Shown piece after piece: positions 35,688 to 46,702 of a stretch of DNA of 64,000 nucleotides. Numbering within the stretch: the stretch's first letter is position 1; each line of letters starts with the position of its first letter. This DNA is from Nitrospirillum pindoramense (GTDB lineage: Bacteria; Pseudomonadota; Alphaproteobacteria; Azospirillales; Azospirillaceae), in assembly GCF_007827955.1 (NCBI RefSeq), contig NZ_VITR01000006.1, forward strand, positions 124,001 through 188,000, in the 5' to 3' direction. Position numbers and translations under genes: made by a program. The notes below the pieces were generated by a model. That model did not search any database. It was not told where the DNA came from and saw nothing but the letters and a program-made list of their open reading frames with translations.

Positions 35688-36547
35688 CACCGGGCATCCC
35701 CCGCGGCCACCGTCACCGCGCCGGCCCGCCCGTCCTGGCTCAAGGCGCGATGCGCGCGGGCCAGCGCCACACCCAGCAGGGCGACACAGATGAAATTCAC
35801 GACCGCCATCGCCAGGGTCCACAGCAGGCTGACCGCCACGTCGGGGGGCGCGGTGGTGCTGGTGGTTAGCCAGTCCCCCATCACCAGGCGGTTGATGAAG
35901 AAGCAGGGAACCTGCAGCACGGCCTGGCTGACCAAGACGACACCGGTCAAGCGCCAGGCCAGGGGCTCGGCGGCGCGCCAGTAGCGGCTGAACGCCGGCG
36001 TCTCACCGGCCAGGACGGCCATGAGCCCGATGCCCAGGCGCACCGTGACATGCAGCGCCAGGATGCCAACGGCCAAGGCGCCCGCCAGGATGGCCAGCCA
36101 GACGCCCGGCCCCGCCTGCTCCTCCGCCGTCGAATCGACCAGCATGGCACGGCCGAACATCAGCACCATCAGGGCGATCAGCAGCATGAAGAAGTATAGG
36201 ATCTGCCAGCCGGTGGCGGCCCATTCATTGCGGCCGAAACCCGGCTGCAGGAAGGTCACGGGCTCCTGCCCCGTCCGGACCCAGCCCCCCCAGGCGGACA
36301 GGGACCGCATGTGCGCCCAGGTCTGGAAAACGACCAAGACCAGGAAGATGAAGCCGAACTCGGCCCATTGCTCCTGACCAGGTTCGTGACCCAGGTACTG
36401 GATGCTGCGAAACTGGAAGAACAGGGCGGCGGCCAAGCTAAAGACCGCGGGCATGCCCAGGAAACGCGCGATGCGTTCAGGGGCGGCGAACACCTCACGA
36501 AAGAGGCTGACCACTTCCCCCAAGATCGACTGGCCGTTCGACGCCAT
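35687..36547 (-). CDS. polytopic membrane protein, unknown (Yip1-like?)
   Basis: Encodes 286 residues from ATG 36547 (MASNGQSILGEVVSLFREV). The start is fixed by a strong GGGAGGGGG ribosome site 2-10 bases upstream. It has about six to seven transmembrane helices, after an amphipathic N-terminal region (VVSLFREVFAAPERIARFLG). The N-terminal amphipathic helix followed by a helix bundle recalls Yip1-type membrane proteins, but this is only a resemblance. It heads a two-gene unit with 35475-35687. Confidence 0.7.
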   Translation of the reverse strand: MASNGQSILGEVVSLFREVFAAPERIARFLGMPAVFSLAAALFFQFRSIQYLGHEPGQEQWAEFGFIFLVLVVFQTWAHMRSLSAWGGWVRTGQEPVTFLQPGFGRNEWAATGWQILYFFMLLIALMVLMFGRAMLVDSTAEEQAGPGVWLAILAGALAVGILALHVTVRLGIGLMAVLAGETPAFSRYWRAAEPLAWRLTGVVLVSQAVLQVPCFFINRLVMGDWLTTSTTAPPDVAVSLLWTLAMAVVNFICVALLGVALARAHRALSQDGRAGAVTVAAGDAR

Positions 36548-36840
36548 GCCCCCTCCCAAACGGGGGCGACAGCGTCCCCCGGATTGCGCGCTCGCGGGCC
36601 CCGCCGCCGTTAAATAGGTGGCAGGATGGATTGATAAGGCCCGCGCGTCCCATGGTGAAACCAGATGCCCCGATGCGCCAAGACGCCAGATGCCCCTGAT
36701 ACGACTGAGCGGCCGCCGTGGACCGCCCCCGTGTCAGGATTGCAGCTTTGCCATCGCGGTCAAAGTGACAATGCGGGACCGGCCGGCATGGCGGCCTTGC
36801 CTGCGGCGGGCCGCGCATCCAGGCTGGACATCATGGAAAG

Positions 36841-36915
<75 letters not shown>

Positions 36916-37241
36916 GTCACCTTGGCCCCGCAGCGTCGTGCGCCGGGACATGACGCTTTAGCGGCCCACGGCCGGTTTGGGAACCCATTTTTTGAAATCC
37001 ACCGGAGCGGAAGGCGTGAAGCCTGAAAATTGACGGCGGAAACAAAAAAGACGGGAACACCCGCTGGCGTCCCGTCTTATCACATCACTGGTCGGGATTG
37101 CGCCAGCATGCTGCCGGCACCAACCCGACGGTCCGCCACCTTGACTGTGGTGGACCATCACACCTGTTGTGGGGGAAAGGCGCCGCCATCGCGGCAACCG
37201 GTCCCCCAAAACCGGCGGATCAAACGGCGGTGACGCCGTTC
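36916..37241 (-). other. hupB 3' untranslated region / tRNA-Val upstream region
   Basis: A 326-base gap. From the hupB stop to the terminator at 37041-37078 runs an unusually long (about 165 bases) structured stretch. It includes AACGGC/GCCGTT right after the stop (37224-37241), a GGTCCACCAC/GTGGTGGACC-type self-complementary patch near 37130-37155, and CGGCAGCATGCTGGC-like palindromes near 37105-37120. No protein is likely here. It may be a 3'-UTR-derived small RNA. The rest (36916-37040) should carry the tRNA-Val promoter. Confidence 0.4.
37041..37078 (-). terminator. intrinsic terminator (hupB transcript)
   Basis: AAGACGGGA (37048-37056) pairs with TCCCGTCTT (37070-37078), and on the minus strand the stem is followed by TTTTTGTT (37041-37047). 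A classic intrinsic terminator, about 165 bases beyond the hupB stop and 125 bases before tRNA-Val. Confidence 0.88.
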
Positions 37242-37514
37242 TTAGTTCAGCGCGTCCTTCAGGCCCTTGCCGGGCTTGAACTTCGGCTGCTTGCTGGCGG
37301 CGATGGAGATCGCCTCGCCGGTGCGCGGGTTGCGGCCTTCGGAGGCGGCGCGCTCGGCAACGGCGAAGGTGCCGAAACCGACCAGGCGAACTTCGTCACC
37401 CTTCTTGAGGGCTTCGGTGATGCCCTCGAACACCGCATCGACCGCCTTGTTCGCATCAGCCTTGGACAGCTCCGCGCTAGCGGCGACAGCGGCAACGAGA
37501 TCGTTCTTATTCAC
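37242..37514 (-). CDS. hupB: DNA-binding protein HU
   Basis: Encodes 90 residues. A histone-like nucleoid protein that binds and bends DNA as a dimer. Helical N-terminal half MNKNDLVAAVAASAELSKADANKAVDAVF (two helices, residues 3-37), then EVRLVGFGTFAVAERAASEGRNPRTGE, where the GFGTF and RNPRTGE motifs of the beta arm are invariant in HU, and the C-terminal KFKPGKGLKDALN. It lies directly downstream of lon, an order conserved in Alphaproteobacteria. Confidence 0.97.
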   Translation of the reverse strand: MNKNDLVAAVAASAELSKADANKAVDAVFEGITEALKKGDEVRLVGFGTFAVAERAASEGRNPRTGEAISIAASKQPKFKPGKGLKDALN

Positions 37515-37602
37515 TTAAGGCCCCCCTTCTTGAAGCAGGATCTGACTGGATTACGTCCCGGTCGCGGGGCGCGCGCCGGGATTGGGATTCGGTTCGGACG
37601 TA

Positions 37603-37631
37603 CGGCCCCGGGGTTATCCGCCCCGGGGCCG
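37603..37631. other. 11-bp GC hairpin between lon and hupB
   Basis: CGGCCCCGGGG (37603-37613) with CCCCGGGGCCG (37621-37631), 7-base loop, 40 bases after the lon stop. No T-tract on the minus strand. It could be an incomplete terminator that lets some lon transcripts continue into hupB, or a transcript stabiliser. Confidence 0.45.
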
Positions 37632-37671
37632 TCGCGTCAGGCCTTCAATTCACACGATTTCTGTCCGTACT

Positions 37672-40080
37672 TCAATGCCGAATCACGCCATCCTGGCCCT
37701 CTTCCGCGGCTTTCGCGGCCACGGGCTCGACCACTTCCGGCTCCGACCACTCGATCGGAACCAGCGGCTGCACCAGGGCGTTGGCCAGAACCTCGTCCGC
37801 CGTCGTCACCGGGATGATGGTCAGGCCACGCTTCACATTGTCGGGAATGTCCGCGAGATCCTTCTCATTATCCTTTGGAATCAACACGGTCTTGATTCCG
37901 CCGCGCAGCGCCGCCAGCAGCTTCTCCTTCAATCCGCCGATGGGCAGGACCCGGCCGCGCAGGGTGATTTCGCCAGTCATGGCGACATCCTTGCGCACGG
38001 GAATGCCTGTCAGCACGGAGACGATGGAGGTGGTCATGGCGACACCGGCCGACGGACCATCCTTAGGCGTAGCTCCTTCGGGTACGTGGACGTGGATGTC
38101 CTTGCGCTCGAAAAGCGTCGGTTTGATGCCGAACTGGGTGGAGCGGGATTTCACGAAGCTCTCGGCGGCCTGCACCGATTCCTTCATGACATCGCCCAGC
38201 TTGCCCGTCGTGGTGACCCGGCCCTTGCCGCGCAGCATCACCGCCTCAATGGTCAGCAGTTCACCGCCCACTTCGGTCCAGGCAAGACCGGTGGTGCAAC
38301 CCACCAGATCCTCTTTCTCCGCCTCGCCATAGTGATACCGGCGCACGCCAGCATACTTGTCGAGGTTGCGGCGGGTGATCGACACCTTGTCGACCCCCTT
38401 CATGAGGATCTCCTTGATGGCCTTGCGGGCCAGGTTGGCGATCTCACGCTCCAGGCTGCGTACGCCGGCTTCCCGGGTGTAGTAGCGGATGAGGTCGCGC
38501 AACGCGTCGTCGGAGATGGTGAACTCGCCCGCCTTCAGGCCGTGGGCCTTCAGCTCCTTGTCGATCAGGTGCCCGCGGGTGATCTCGATCTTCTCGTCCT
38601 CGGTGTAGCCCGACAGCCGGATCACCTCCATGCGGTCCAGCAGGGGCTGGGGCATGCGCAGGGTGTTGGCCGTGCAGACGAACATCACGTCCGAGAGGTC
38701 GTAATCCACCTCCAGGTAATGGTCGTTGAACGTGCCATTCTGCTCGGGGTCCAGGACCTCCAGCAGGGCGGAGGACGGGTCGCCCCGCCAATCGGCACCC
38801 AGCTTGTCGATCTCGTCCAGCAGGAACAGCGGGTTCGACGACTTCGCCTTCTTCATGCCCTGGATGACCTTGCCGGGCATGGAGCCGATGTAGGTGCGGC
38901 GGTGACCGCGCACCTCGGCCTCATCCCGCACACCGCCCAGCGACACGCGGACGAAGTTGCGGCCGGTGGCCTTGGCGATGGACTTGCCCAGCGAGGTCTT
39001 GCCCACGCCGGGCGGGCCGACGAGGCACAGGATGGGACCCTTCACCTTGTCCATGCGCTGCTGCACGGCCAGGTACTCCAGGATACGCTCCTTGACCTTC
39101 TCCAAACCGTAGTGATCGGCATCCAGGATGGCCTCGGCCCCCTTGATGTCCTTCTTCACCTTGGTGCGCTTCTTCCACGGAATGGAGAGCATCCAGTCCA
39201 GGTAGTTGCGGACCACCGTCGCCTCGGCGGACATGGGGCTCATGGTCCGCAGCTTCTTGACCTCGGCCAGCGCCTTTTCCCGGGCCTCCTTGCTGAGGCG
39301 GGTCTTGGCGATGCGCTCCTCGATCTCGGCAACCTCGTCCTTGCCATCCTCGGACTCGCCGAGTTCCTTCTGGATGGCCTTCATCTGCTCGTTCAGATAG
39401 TACTCGCGCTGAGTCTTCTCCATCTGCCGCTTGACGCGGTTGCGGATGCGCTTCTCCACCTGAAGCACGCCGATCTCGCCCTCCATGAAGGCGTAGACCT
39501 TTTCCAGCCGCTCCCCCACCGTCGCCGCTTCCAGAAGCTGCTGCTTCTCCGGAATTTTCAGCGCCAGGTGCGAGGCGATGGTGTCGGCCAGCTTGCCCGG
39601 TTCCTCGATCTGGTTGACCGAGACCAGGACCTCCGGCGGGATCTTCTTGTTCAGCTTGATGTACTGCTCGAACTGGGCCACCGCGGCGCGGGCCAAAGCC
39701 TCCGCCTCCTGCGCCTCGCCCGTCTTTTCCTCGATGGGCTCGGCATAGGCCTGGAAGAAGTCCTCGCTGCGCTCAAAGCTGACGATGCGCGCGCGCTGCC
39801 CGCCTTCGACCAACACCTTCACGGTGCCATCGGGCAGCTTCAGCAGCTGCAGCACGGTGCCGATGGTGCCGACGGAATAGATGTCGTCGGGCGTGGGATC
39901 GTCCTGGGCGGCGTTCTTCTGGGTGACCAGCAGGATCTGCTTGTCATCCTTCATCACGTCTTCCAGCGCGCGCACCGACTTTTCGCGCCCCACGAACAGG
40001 GGCACGATCATGTGCGGGAACACCACGATGTCGCGCAAGGGGAGGACCGGGTAAAGGGTGCCTCGGGTGGCTTCCAACAT
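37672..40080 (-). CDS. lon: ATP-dependent protease Lon
   Basis: Encodes 802 residues from ATG 40080 ([19 protein letters not shown]), supported by GGAAGGTC 7-14 bases upstream. It degrades misfolded and regulatory proteins in the cytoplasm. Domains in order: N-terminal substrate-binding LAN domain (about 1-210), AAA+ ATPase with Walker [10 protein letters not shown] and Walker [11 protein letters not shown], and the C-terminal Ser-Lys protease domain with [10 protein letters not shown] holding the catalytic Ser. Length is typical. Downstream of clpX, upstream of hupB. Confidence 0.97.
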   Translation of the reverse strand: MLEATRGTLYPVLPLRDIVVFPHMIVPLFVGREKSVRALEDVMKDDKQILLVTQKNAAQDDPTPDDIYSVGTIGTVLQLLKLPDGTVKVLVEGGQRARIVSFERSEDFFQAYAEPIEEKTGEAQEAEALARAAVAQFEQYIKLNKKIPPEVLVSVNQIEEPGKLADTIASHLALKIPEKQQLLEAATVGERLEKVYAFMEGEIGVLQVEKRIRNRVKRQMEKTQREYYLNEQMKAIQKELGESEDGKDEVAEIEERIAKTRLSKEAREKALAEVKKLRTMSPMSAEATVVRNYLDWMLSIPWKKRTKVKKDIKGAEAILDADHYGLEKVKERILEYLAVQQRMDKVKGPILCLVGPPGVGKTSLGKSIAKATGRNFVRVSLGGVRDEAEVRGHRRTYIGSMPGKVIQGMKKAKSSNPLFLLDEIDKLGADWRGDPSSALLEVLDPEQNGTFNDHYLEVDYDLSDVMFVCTANTLRMPQPLLDRMEVIRLSGYTEDEKIEITRGHLIDKELKAHGLKAGEFTISDDALRDLIRYYTREAGVRSLEREIANLARKAIKEILMKGVDKVSITRRNLDKYAGVRRYHYGEAEKEDLVGCTTGLAWTEVGGELLTIEAVMLRGKGRVTTTGKLGDVMKESVQAAESFVKSRSTQFGIKPTLFERKDIHVHVPEGATPKDGPSAGVAMTTSIVSVLTGIPVRKDVAMTGEITLRGRVLPIGGLKEKLLAALRGGIKTVLIPKDNEKDLADIPDNVKRGLTIIPVTTADEVLANALVQPLVPIEWSEPEVVEPVAAKAAEEGQDGVIRH

Positions 40081-40351
40081 AGGTCTGACCTTCCACTCAA
40101 ATCTTAGCGGCCAGCCCGTGATGGGCCTGGCCTGCCATCCACCAGCCGCCCCGTCATGGGCGCGGCGTCGGGAGGTCGCCCTGGTAACGTGGCACACCGA
40201 TCCACCCCCTTCAAGGGCTTGAACCCGGTGATTTCTGCGCTAAGGACGGGAGCGGAGGCGGGAAAATCGCGCTTTTGCAAGCGTAGACGCCCCACAACCG
40301 GACATGATCGGGGCCAAGTGCCTGAATTTCGGCTGAAATGCGGAGCGAAGG
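40081..40351. other. lon upstream region
   Basis: 270 bases between the clpX terminator and the lon start, expected to hold the lon promoter. On the minus strand CCCTTGAAGG (about plus-strand 40210-40220) resembles the -35 of heat-shock (sigma-32) promoters, but I cannot see a matching CCCCAT-type -10 at the right distance, so no promoter is called. Confidence 0.3.
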
Positions 40352-40395
40352 CAAAATAAAACCCGGGAAACTCCGCAACGAGGAGCTTCCCGGGC
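40352..40395 (-). terminator. intrinsic terminator (clpX transcript)
   Basis: On the minus strand CCCGGGAA-CTCC pairs with GGAG-TTCCCGGG (plus-strand 40362-40373 and 40381-40394), followed by TTTTATTTT (40353-40361). It lies about 40 bases after the clpX stop, so lon must have its own promoter. Confidence 0.85.
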
Positions 40396-40436
40396 TGCAA
40401 CTATCCGAACTGGCTACGTCGCCTGCGCGGGAACCG

Positions 40437-41702
<1,266 letters not shown>

Positions 41703-41912
41703 AAAAGCTCCGTACATCACCGGGACAGTCACCCGGAGCCATCACGATGACGGAACCGGGGCCCGATCCTCCCGGGATCGGCCGGCGGACAAGGGGATGA
41801 ACACCGCTCACCCGCCACTGCCCGCCCATTCAACACCACGGAACGCTGGGCTTTCAACCCCCCGTGTGTCGGCTTGTGTCCGGTTTCCCTGACCGGGGTA
41901 TCCCGGTGGGAC

Positions 41913-41941
41913 GGCTGGGCGGCGGAAATCACCGCCCAGCC
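41913..41941 (-). terminator. hairpin after clpP
   Basis: GGCTGGGCGG (41913-41922) with CCGCCCAGCC (41932-41941), 9-base loop, 24 bases past the clpP stop. No T-run, so termination by this element alone is uncertain. It may only separate or stabilise the clpP message. Confidence 0.45.
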
Positions 41942-41965
41942 CCGGACGCTCAACGTCTCAAATCC

Positions 41966-42601
41966 TCATGCCGCCTGGGCTGTTCCGCCGGCGCCGGGAC
42001 GGGTGGCGATGACGTCGTCGATCAGACCGAACGCCTTGGCCTCGTCCGCGGTCATGAAGTTGTCGCGCTCCATCGCCCGCTCGATCTTGTCGATCGGCTG
42101 GCCGGTGTGGCGCACGTAAATCTCATTGAGGCGGTGCCGGATCTTCAGGATCTCACGCGCCTGGATCTCGATATCCGCGGCCTGACCCTGGGCGCCGCCG
42201 GACGGCTGATGGATCATGATGCGGCTGTTGGGCAGCGAGTAGCGCCGGCCCTCGGCACCTCCGGCCAGCAGCAGCGAGCCCATGGAGGCCGCCTGGCCGA
42301 TGCACAGGGTGGCCACCGGGCAGCGGATGTACTGCATGGTGTCATAGATCGCCAGGCCCGAGGTCACGATGCCGCCCGGCGAATTGATGTAGAAGGAGAT
42401 TTCCTTCGTGGGGTTTTCCGCTTCCAGGAACAGAAGCTGGGCGCAGATCAGGCTCGACACCGCGTCGTTCACGCCACCGACGAGGAAGATGATCCGTTCC
42501 TTCAACAGGCGCGAATAGATGTCGTAAGCGCGCTCACCCCGGTTGGTCTGCTCGACCACCATGGGGACCAGCGTGTTCATCTGCGGCTCAAAGTCGATCA
42601 T
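41966..42601 (-). CDS. clpP: ATP-dependent Clp protease proteolytic subunit
   Basis: Encodes 211 residues from ATG 42601 ([18 protein letters not shown]). GGAGCAGG just upstream supports this start. It is the serine peptidase that forms the double-ring chamber. The catalytic triad is visible and correctly spaced: Ser106 (in GQAASMGS), His131 (in IMIHQPSGG) and Asp180 (in AMERDNFM). The length is usual. Gene order tig-clpP-clpX is conserved. Confidence 0.97.
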   Translation of the reverse strand: MIDFEPQMNTLVPMVVEQTNRGERAYDIYSRLLKERIIFLVGGVNDAVSSLICAQLLFLEAENPTKEISFYINSPGGIVTSGLAIYDTMQYIRCPVATLCIGQAASMGSLLLAGGAEGRRYSLPNSRIMIHQPSGGAQGQAADIEIQAREILKIRHRLNEIYVRHTGQPIDKIERAMERDNFMTADEAKAFGLIDDVIATRPGAGGTAQAA

Positions 42602-42732
42602 GCCTGCTCCAGCGCTGCGTCCGACCCGGGGGCCATCCCCGGGCCCGTTGCCGGTCCGGGGGAGGGACGATCCCTCCCCCATTCCGTTTCAATACCGAGG
42701 CCCGTCAGAAACCGAAGACGGGAGACGCGACC

Positions 42733-44070
42733 TTAGGCCGCCTCTTCCTCATCGGGATCCTGCATCAGCTCTTCAGCCGACACGGGCTTCTCCGTCACCT
42801 TAACCTGTCCCAGGATGAAGTCGACAACCTTGTCTTCAAAAACCGGCGCCCGCAGGCTTTCCACGGCCTGGGGATTGTTCTTGAAGAAGTCGAAAACCTC
42901 ACGCTCCTGGCCCGGGTAGCGCCGCACCTCGGCCAGCACGGCCTGGTTCAGCTCTTCCCTCGCCACCGTTATATTGTTCTTCTGACCGATCTCGGAAAGG
43001 ACCAGACCCAAACGAACACGACGGATGGCGATATCGCGGTACTCCTTGCGGAGCTCTTCCTCGTCCTTGCCAGCGTCCTCACCGGCGTCGCCGGCCTTCA
43101 GCTCGTCCTGCAGACGCTTCCAGATCTGGTCGAACTCGATATCGACCATACCCTGCGGCACCTCGAAGCTGTGCAGCTCGGCCAGCTGGTCCAGCAGGGC
43201 GCGCTTGGCGCGCAGGCGGCTCATGACGGTGTAGTCACCGCCCAGACGGTCGCGAATGACGGTCTTCAGCGCGGCCAGATCGTCGAAGCCCAGCCCCTTG
43301 GCGAACTCATCGTCGATGGTCGCCTCGACGGCCTGCTTCACTTCCTTCACGTCCACCTCGAACACGGCGGCCTTACCGGCCAGCTCGGCGGCGTGGTAGC
43401 CCTCGGGGAAGGTGACGTTGACGGTGCGGTGGTCGCCGGCGCGGGTGCCCTCCAGCTGCTCCTCGAAGGTGTCGATGAAGCTGCCGGAGCCCAGCTCCAG
43501 CTCATGGCCCTCGCCCTTCATGCCCGGGCGCTTCTCGCCATCGACGGAACCGTCGAAGTCGATGACCACGATGTCGCCCTTGGCGGACGGACGGTCCTCG
43601 GTCAGCGGGGCGGAGGTCTTGCGGCCGGCGGCGATGCGGCCCAGGGCCTCGTCCACCTGCGCGTCGGTGATCTCCACCACCGGCTTCTCGATGGCGACGC
43701 CGCCGAGGTCGGCGGGCTCGAACTCGGGCAGCACCTCATAGGCCAGCTTGAATTCCAGGTCGCTCTCGGACTCGACCTCGAACTTCACGATCTCCACCTT
43801 GGGCTGCAGGGCGGGACGGAGGCTGTGCTGCTCGACCACCTTGGCGGCGCTGTCGGACATGGCCTTGTCCAGCACCTCACCCATCACCGACTGCCCATAG
43901 CGCTGCTTCAGCACCGACATCGGCACCTTGCCCGGGCGGAAGCCCGGCATGCGCACGGTCTTGCCGATTTCCTTCAATTGGGCGTCCACGCGGCCGGCCA
44001 GATCGGCGGCGGGAATGACGACCGTGTATTCGCGGCGCAGGCCTTCGGCGCTGGTCTCGGTGATGTTCAT
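42733..44070 (-). CDS. tig: trigger factor
   Basis: Encodes 445 residues from ATG 44070 (MNITETSAEGLRREYTV); the open frame upstream only runs through tRNA-Leu. A ribosome-bound chaperone and peptidyl-prolyl isomerase. The N-terminal ribosome-binding signature is MPGFRPGKVPMSVLKQRYG (about residues 42-60). The central FKBP-like PPIase domain is at about 150-240 (GDIVVIDFDGSVDG and GHELELGSGSFIDTFEEQL). A helical C-terminal chaperone domain ends with acidic DPDEEEAA. Gap of about 130 bases to clpP. Confidence 0.97.
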   Translation of the reverse strand: MNITETSAEGLRREYTVVIPAADLAGRVDAQLKEIGKTVRMPGFRPGKVPMSVLKQRYGQSVMGEVLDKAMSDSAAKVVEQHSLRPALQPKVEIVKFEVESESDLEFKLAYEVLPEFEPADLGGVAIEKPVVEITDAQVDEALGRIAAGRKTSAPLTEDRPSAKGDIVVIDFDGSVDGEKRPGMKGEGHELELGSGSFIDTFEEQLEGTRAGDHRTVNVTFPEGYHAAELAGKAAVFEVDVKEVKQAVEATIDDEFAKGLGFDDLAALKTVIRDRLGGDYTVMSRLRAKRALLDQLAELHSFEVPQGMVDIEFDQIWKRLQDELKAGDAGEDAGKDEEELRKEYRDIAIRRVRLGLVLSEIGQKNNITVAREELNQAVLAEVRRYPGQEREVFDFFKNNPQAVESLRAPVFEDKVVDFILGQVKVTEKPVSAEELMQDPDEEEAA

Positions 44071-44178
44071 GGGACTATTCGAACCTGTCTCTGTGATCGG
44101 CCCCGGATGCCGGCATCCCCGGCCCCTGGGTGCCCGGGGCCGGACGGACCACGGGCGGTTGGGTTGATATCTCGTGCT

Positions 44179-44263
44179 TGGTGCGGGCGAAGGGACTCGA
44201 ACCCCCACGACTTTCGTCACCGGAACCTAAATCCGGCGCGTCTACCAGTTCCGCCACGCCCGC
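44179..44263 (-). tRNA. tRNA-Leu (TAG)
   Basis: 85 bases with CCA encoded and a long variable arm (GTGACGAAAGTCGT) as expected for a class II tRNA. Acceptor GCGGGCG/CGCCCGC, anticodon stem CCGGA/TCCGG with loop TTTAGGT (anticodon TAG, reads CUA), T-arm GGGGGTTCGAGTCCC, discriminator A. It lies about 108 bases upstream of tig on the same strand. Confidence 0.97.
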
Positions 44264-44549
44264 GTCCAAACCCGGCACTATAGGTCGCCTGGGCGCCCAC
44301 CCCACGGCCCCGCCCCGCCGACGCCGGCGGCGCCAATGGGAAATAGGCATAGGAATAGCGCCCGGACCCTTCCAGGCGCCGTCCGATCTATAGCACCCGC
44401 GCACCCGCGTAAATAGGAATCTAGGCTGAGGGGTGGGCCCGGTGCTACCCGAGGGTGGGGTGTCCGGGCGCGCGGCGGCGGCTATCCGGCGCGACCACGG
44501 GCTTGGTATGCTGCGGCCCCTTTGCACCCGCACCCGAGGCTGCCCCCGC

Positions 44550-45224
44550 ATGACCACACCGCCGACGCCCATCATCCCGGACCTGCCCCGCCCCGCCCTC
44601 ACCGCCGACCGGCTCGCCGGCCGCACGGTCGACCTGGAACGGCTGGATCTGGATCGGCACGCCGCCGGCCTGTGGCAGGCCATCGGCCGGCACGACACCC
44701 TATGGGACCATATCCCCGGCGGCCCCTTCGCCGAGCCCGAGATATTCACGCAGTGGCTGCGGGACCGCATTCCCCGGCCCGGCCAGAGCATCTATGTCGT
44801 GATGGACAAGACCGGCGCAGCGCCGGCACCCGCGGGCCTGCTGCTTCTGCTAAACGCCAACCCGGACATGGGCACGGTGGAGATGGGCCTGGTCTACGGT
44901 GCCGCCCTCAGCCGCAAGGTGACGGGGACCGAGGGGGTGTTCCGGCTGATCGATTACGCCCTGGGCCAATCGGGTTACCGCCGCCTGGAATGGCGCTGCG
45001 GACCGCCCAACGTCGCCTCCGTCAAGGCGGCGCTGCGCTATGGCTTCACCCATGAGGGCTTGCTGCGCCAGACCCTGTGGATGAAGGGCCGCAACTGGGA
45101 CAGCAACGTCTTTTCCATCCTGGATTCGGAGTGGCCCATGCGCCGCCAGCGCCTGGCGGCCTGGCTCGCGCCGGACAACTTCACGAGCGACGGGTCACAG
45201 ATCAAGGCGTTGGGGGAGTTTTGA
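44550..45224 (+). CDS. GNAT family N-acetyltransferase (RimJ/RimL-like)
   Basis: Encodes 224 residues from ATG 44550 (MTTPPTPIIPDLPRP); the GAGG upstream gives mild support, and the frame from 44433 is not conserved-looking. The fold matches the GNAT type that acetylates protein or small-molecule amines (acetyltransf_3): LTADRLAGRTVDLERLDLDRHAAGLW, YGAALSRKVTGTEGVFRLIDYAL around the acetyl-CoA site, RRLEWRCGPPNVASVKAALRYGF, the family's N-x-x-S-x-x-A-x-x-x-L/Y-G-F signature, and a final MKGRNWDSNVFSILD. The substrate is unknown. It is divergent from tRNA-Leu with no partner genes. Confidence 0.9.
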   Translation: MTTPPTPIIPDLPRPALTADRLAGRTVDLERLDLDRHAAGLWQAIGRHDTLWDHIPGGPFAEPEIFTQWLRDRIPRPGQSIYVVMDKTGAAPAPAGLLLLLNANPDMGTVEMGLVYGAALSRKVTGTEGVFRLIDYALGQSGYRRLEWRCGPPNVASVKAALRYGFTHEGLLRQTLWMKGRNWDSNVFSILDSEWPMRRQRLAAWLAPDNFTSDGSQIKALGEF

Positions 45225-45288
45225 GGGGCTGGGGGCCCCATGAAATTTCATGGGGCACGGACATCGCGGTGGCGCGTCGAAATACCAA

Positions 45289-46191
45289 TCAGTGTTTCAG
45301 CACGACCTTGCCCGGTGCGCCGGCAGCAACCGCCGTGTGCGCGGCGCCGAGTTCATCCAGCAGGAATGTCTGGGCGATGGGTATGATCAATGTTCCACGA
45401 GCCGCCGCATCGAGAACCGCGTCGAGGGTGGTGGCGTCGGTCTGGTGGAAGATCTCCCGGATGGTCACGCGGTTGGCGGCGTTGGCGCCAACGGGAACTG
45501 GAACGATGCTGATGACCGTTCCACCATCGCGCACATGACTGATCAAATTGCCCGCCACCGGAGCCGCCGCGCTGATCGCGAAGTCAAAGGCGGGCGTGCT
45601 GGCCGGCAGGGTTATGTCAATCGCCTGGCCGGCCAAGGCGCGCGCCTCTTCGAGACGCTGAGGGCGAACCCCTGCTACGGGCTTTGCGCCGAGTTCCTGC
45701 AAATATTGGATGGCGGCGCGCCCCACCGAACCCAGGGCGCCTGAAACCAGCACGCGGTCGCCAGCCTTGATGCCCAGCGCGGTGACGGTCTGCCTTCCGG
45801 TCAGGCCGGCCTTCACCAATGCCGCGCCCTGTTCGAAGCTCAGATCGTCCGGCAACCGCGCAATCGAAGTGCTTGGAACGACGCCATATTCGGCATGGGC
45901 TCCACGACCATTAGCCATGAAGTCGGCGACGACGCGCTCCCCCACTGACCAGCCACTCACGCCCGCTCCGAGCTTGGCTATGACGCCGGCGGCATCACCG
46001 CCCAGGATCGCTGGGAGGGTTAAAGGTACGAACTGTGTGAAGTAGCCTTGGCGCAAATAGAGGTCGAACGGATTGACGGCGGACGCCTTGAGGCGGAGCA
46101 GGACCTCGCCCGGACCGGGCTCGGGCGTCGCAACGTCCTCGACGACAAACTGATCCACGTCACCATAGGATTTGAGGAGAACGGCTTTCAT
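45289..46191 (-). CDS. zinc-independent quinone oxidoreductase / medium-chain NADP-dependent alcohol dehydrogenase family
   Basis: Encodes 300 residues from ATG 46191 (MKAVLLKSYGDVDQFVVED). Medium-chain dehydrogenase/reductase fold. A GroES-like N-terminal half (VNPFDLYLRQGYFTQFVPLTLPAILGGDAAGVI) is followed by a Rossmann half with VLVSGALGSVGRAAIQYLQELGAKPVAG. The usual catalytic-zinc cysteines of alcohol dehydrogenases are absent, as in QOR-type enzymes, so it probably reduces quinones or enones with NADPH. It is the last gene of the minus-strand redox cluster; a gap of 73 bases from doxX. Confidence 0.88.
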   Translation of the reverse strand: MKAVLLKSYGDVDQFVVEDVATPEPGPGEVLLRLKASAVNPFDLYLRQGYFTQFVPLTLPAILGGDAAGVIAKLGAGVSGWSVGERVVADFMANGRGAHAEYGVVPSTSIARLPDDLSFEQGAALVKAGLTGRQTVTALGIKAGDRVLVSGALGSVGRAAIQYLQELGAKPVAGVRPQRLEEARALAGQAIDITLPASTPAFDFAISAAAPVAGNLISHVRDGGTVISIVPVPVGANAANRVTIREIFHQTDATTLDAVLDAAARGTLIIPIAQTFLLDELGAAHTAVAAGAPGKVVLKH

Positions 46192-46264
46192 GGGACGATT
46201 TCCTGCGGGGGGCCGCTGAGCGGGCGCGGTCTGACTATCGGATGGAGATGCTGCCGAGGCGGGT

Positions 46265-46678
46265 TCAGACCGCCGCCTTCTGCCGCGACGCCGGTCGCAG
46301 GATGTTGTCCAGCGCCCATGCGCCTGCGCCGGCGAAGGCGAGATAGAGGAAGATGAAGCAGAACAGGATGGCGGGCTCACCCATGTTCAGTGCGGGCCAG
46401 AAACCCTGAGTCGCATGAGCCATGAAATAGGCGGCAGCCATCTCTCCTGACGCTATGAAGGCGGCGATGCGGGTGTGGTAGCCAGCCGCGATCAGCACCG
46501 ACGTAACGACCTCGATGGCGCCGGCGATCAGCATGATGGCGGGCAGCGGATAGGGAACGCCCGGGATCGCGGCTGGGAACTGAAAGAACTTCATCGTTGC
46601 GTGTTCCAGGAACAGAAGTGCGGTGACGATCCGCAGAGTGGCCAGGACACGCGGCGTCCAAATGGCTGTGTTGATCAT
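46265..46678 (-). CDS. DoxX family membrane protein
   Basis: Encodes 137 residues with four hydrophobic segments. Family features: VLATLRIVTALLFLEHATMKFFQFP (the LR..LG..F..HG.. pattern of DoxX with its His), PLPAIMLIAGAIEVVTSVLIAAGYHTRIAAFIASGEMAAAYFMAHATQGFWPALNMGEPAILFCFIFLYLAFAGAGAWALD, of which the E-G-A-x-L-F segment near the end (NMGEPAILFCF) is the best-conserved motif. DoxX-like proteins take part in redox detoxification at the membrane. It lies 24 bases after the glutaredoxin-like gene. Confidence 0.88.
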   Translation of the reverse strand: MINTAIWTPRVLATLRIVTALLFLEHATMKFFQFPAAIPGVPYPLPAIMLIAGAIEVVTSVLIAAGYHTRIAAFIASGEMAAAYFMAHATQGFWPALNMGEPAILFCFIFLYLAFAGAGAWALDNILRPASRQKAAV

Positions 46679-46702
46679 GGTCTCTTTCTCCCAGACAGCA
46701 GG

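Noticed and set aside
44071-44178. An extra open frame in front of trigger factor, through tRNA-Leu
   Set aside because: It translates the tRNA gene itself; the trigger-factor start at 44070 is conserved.
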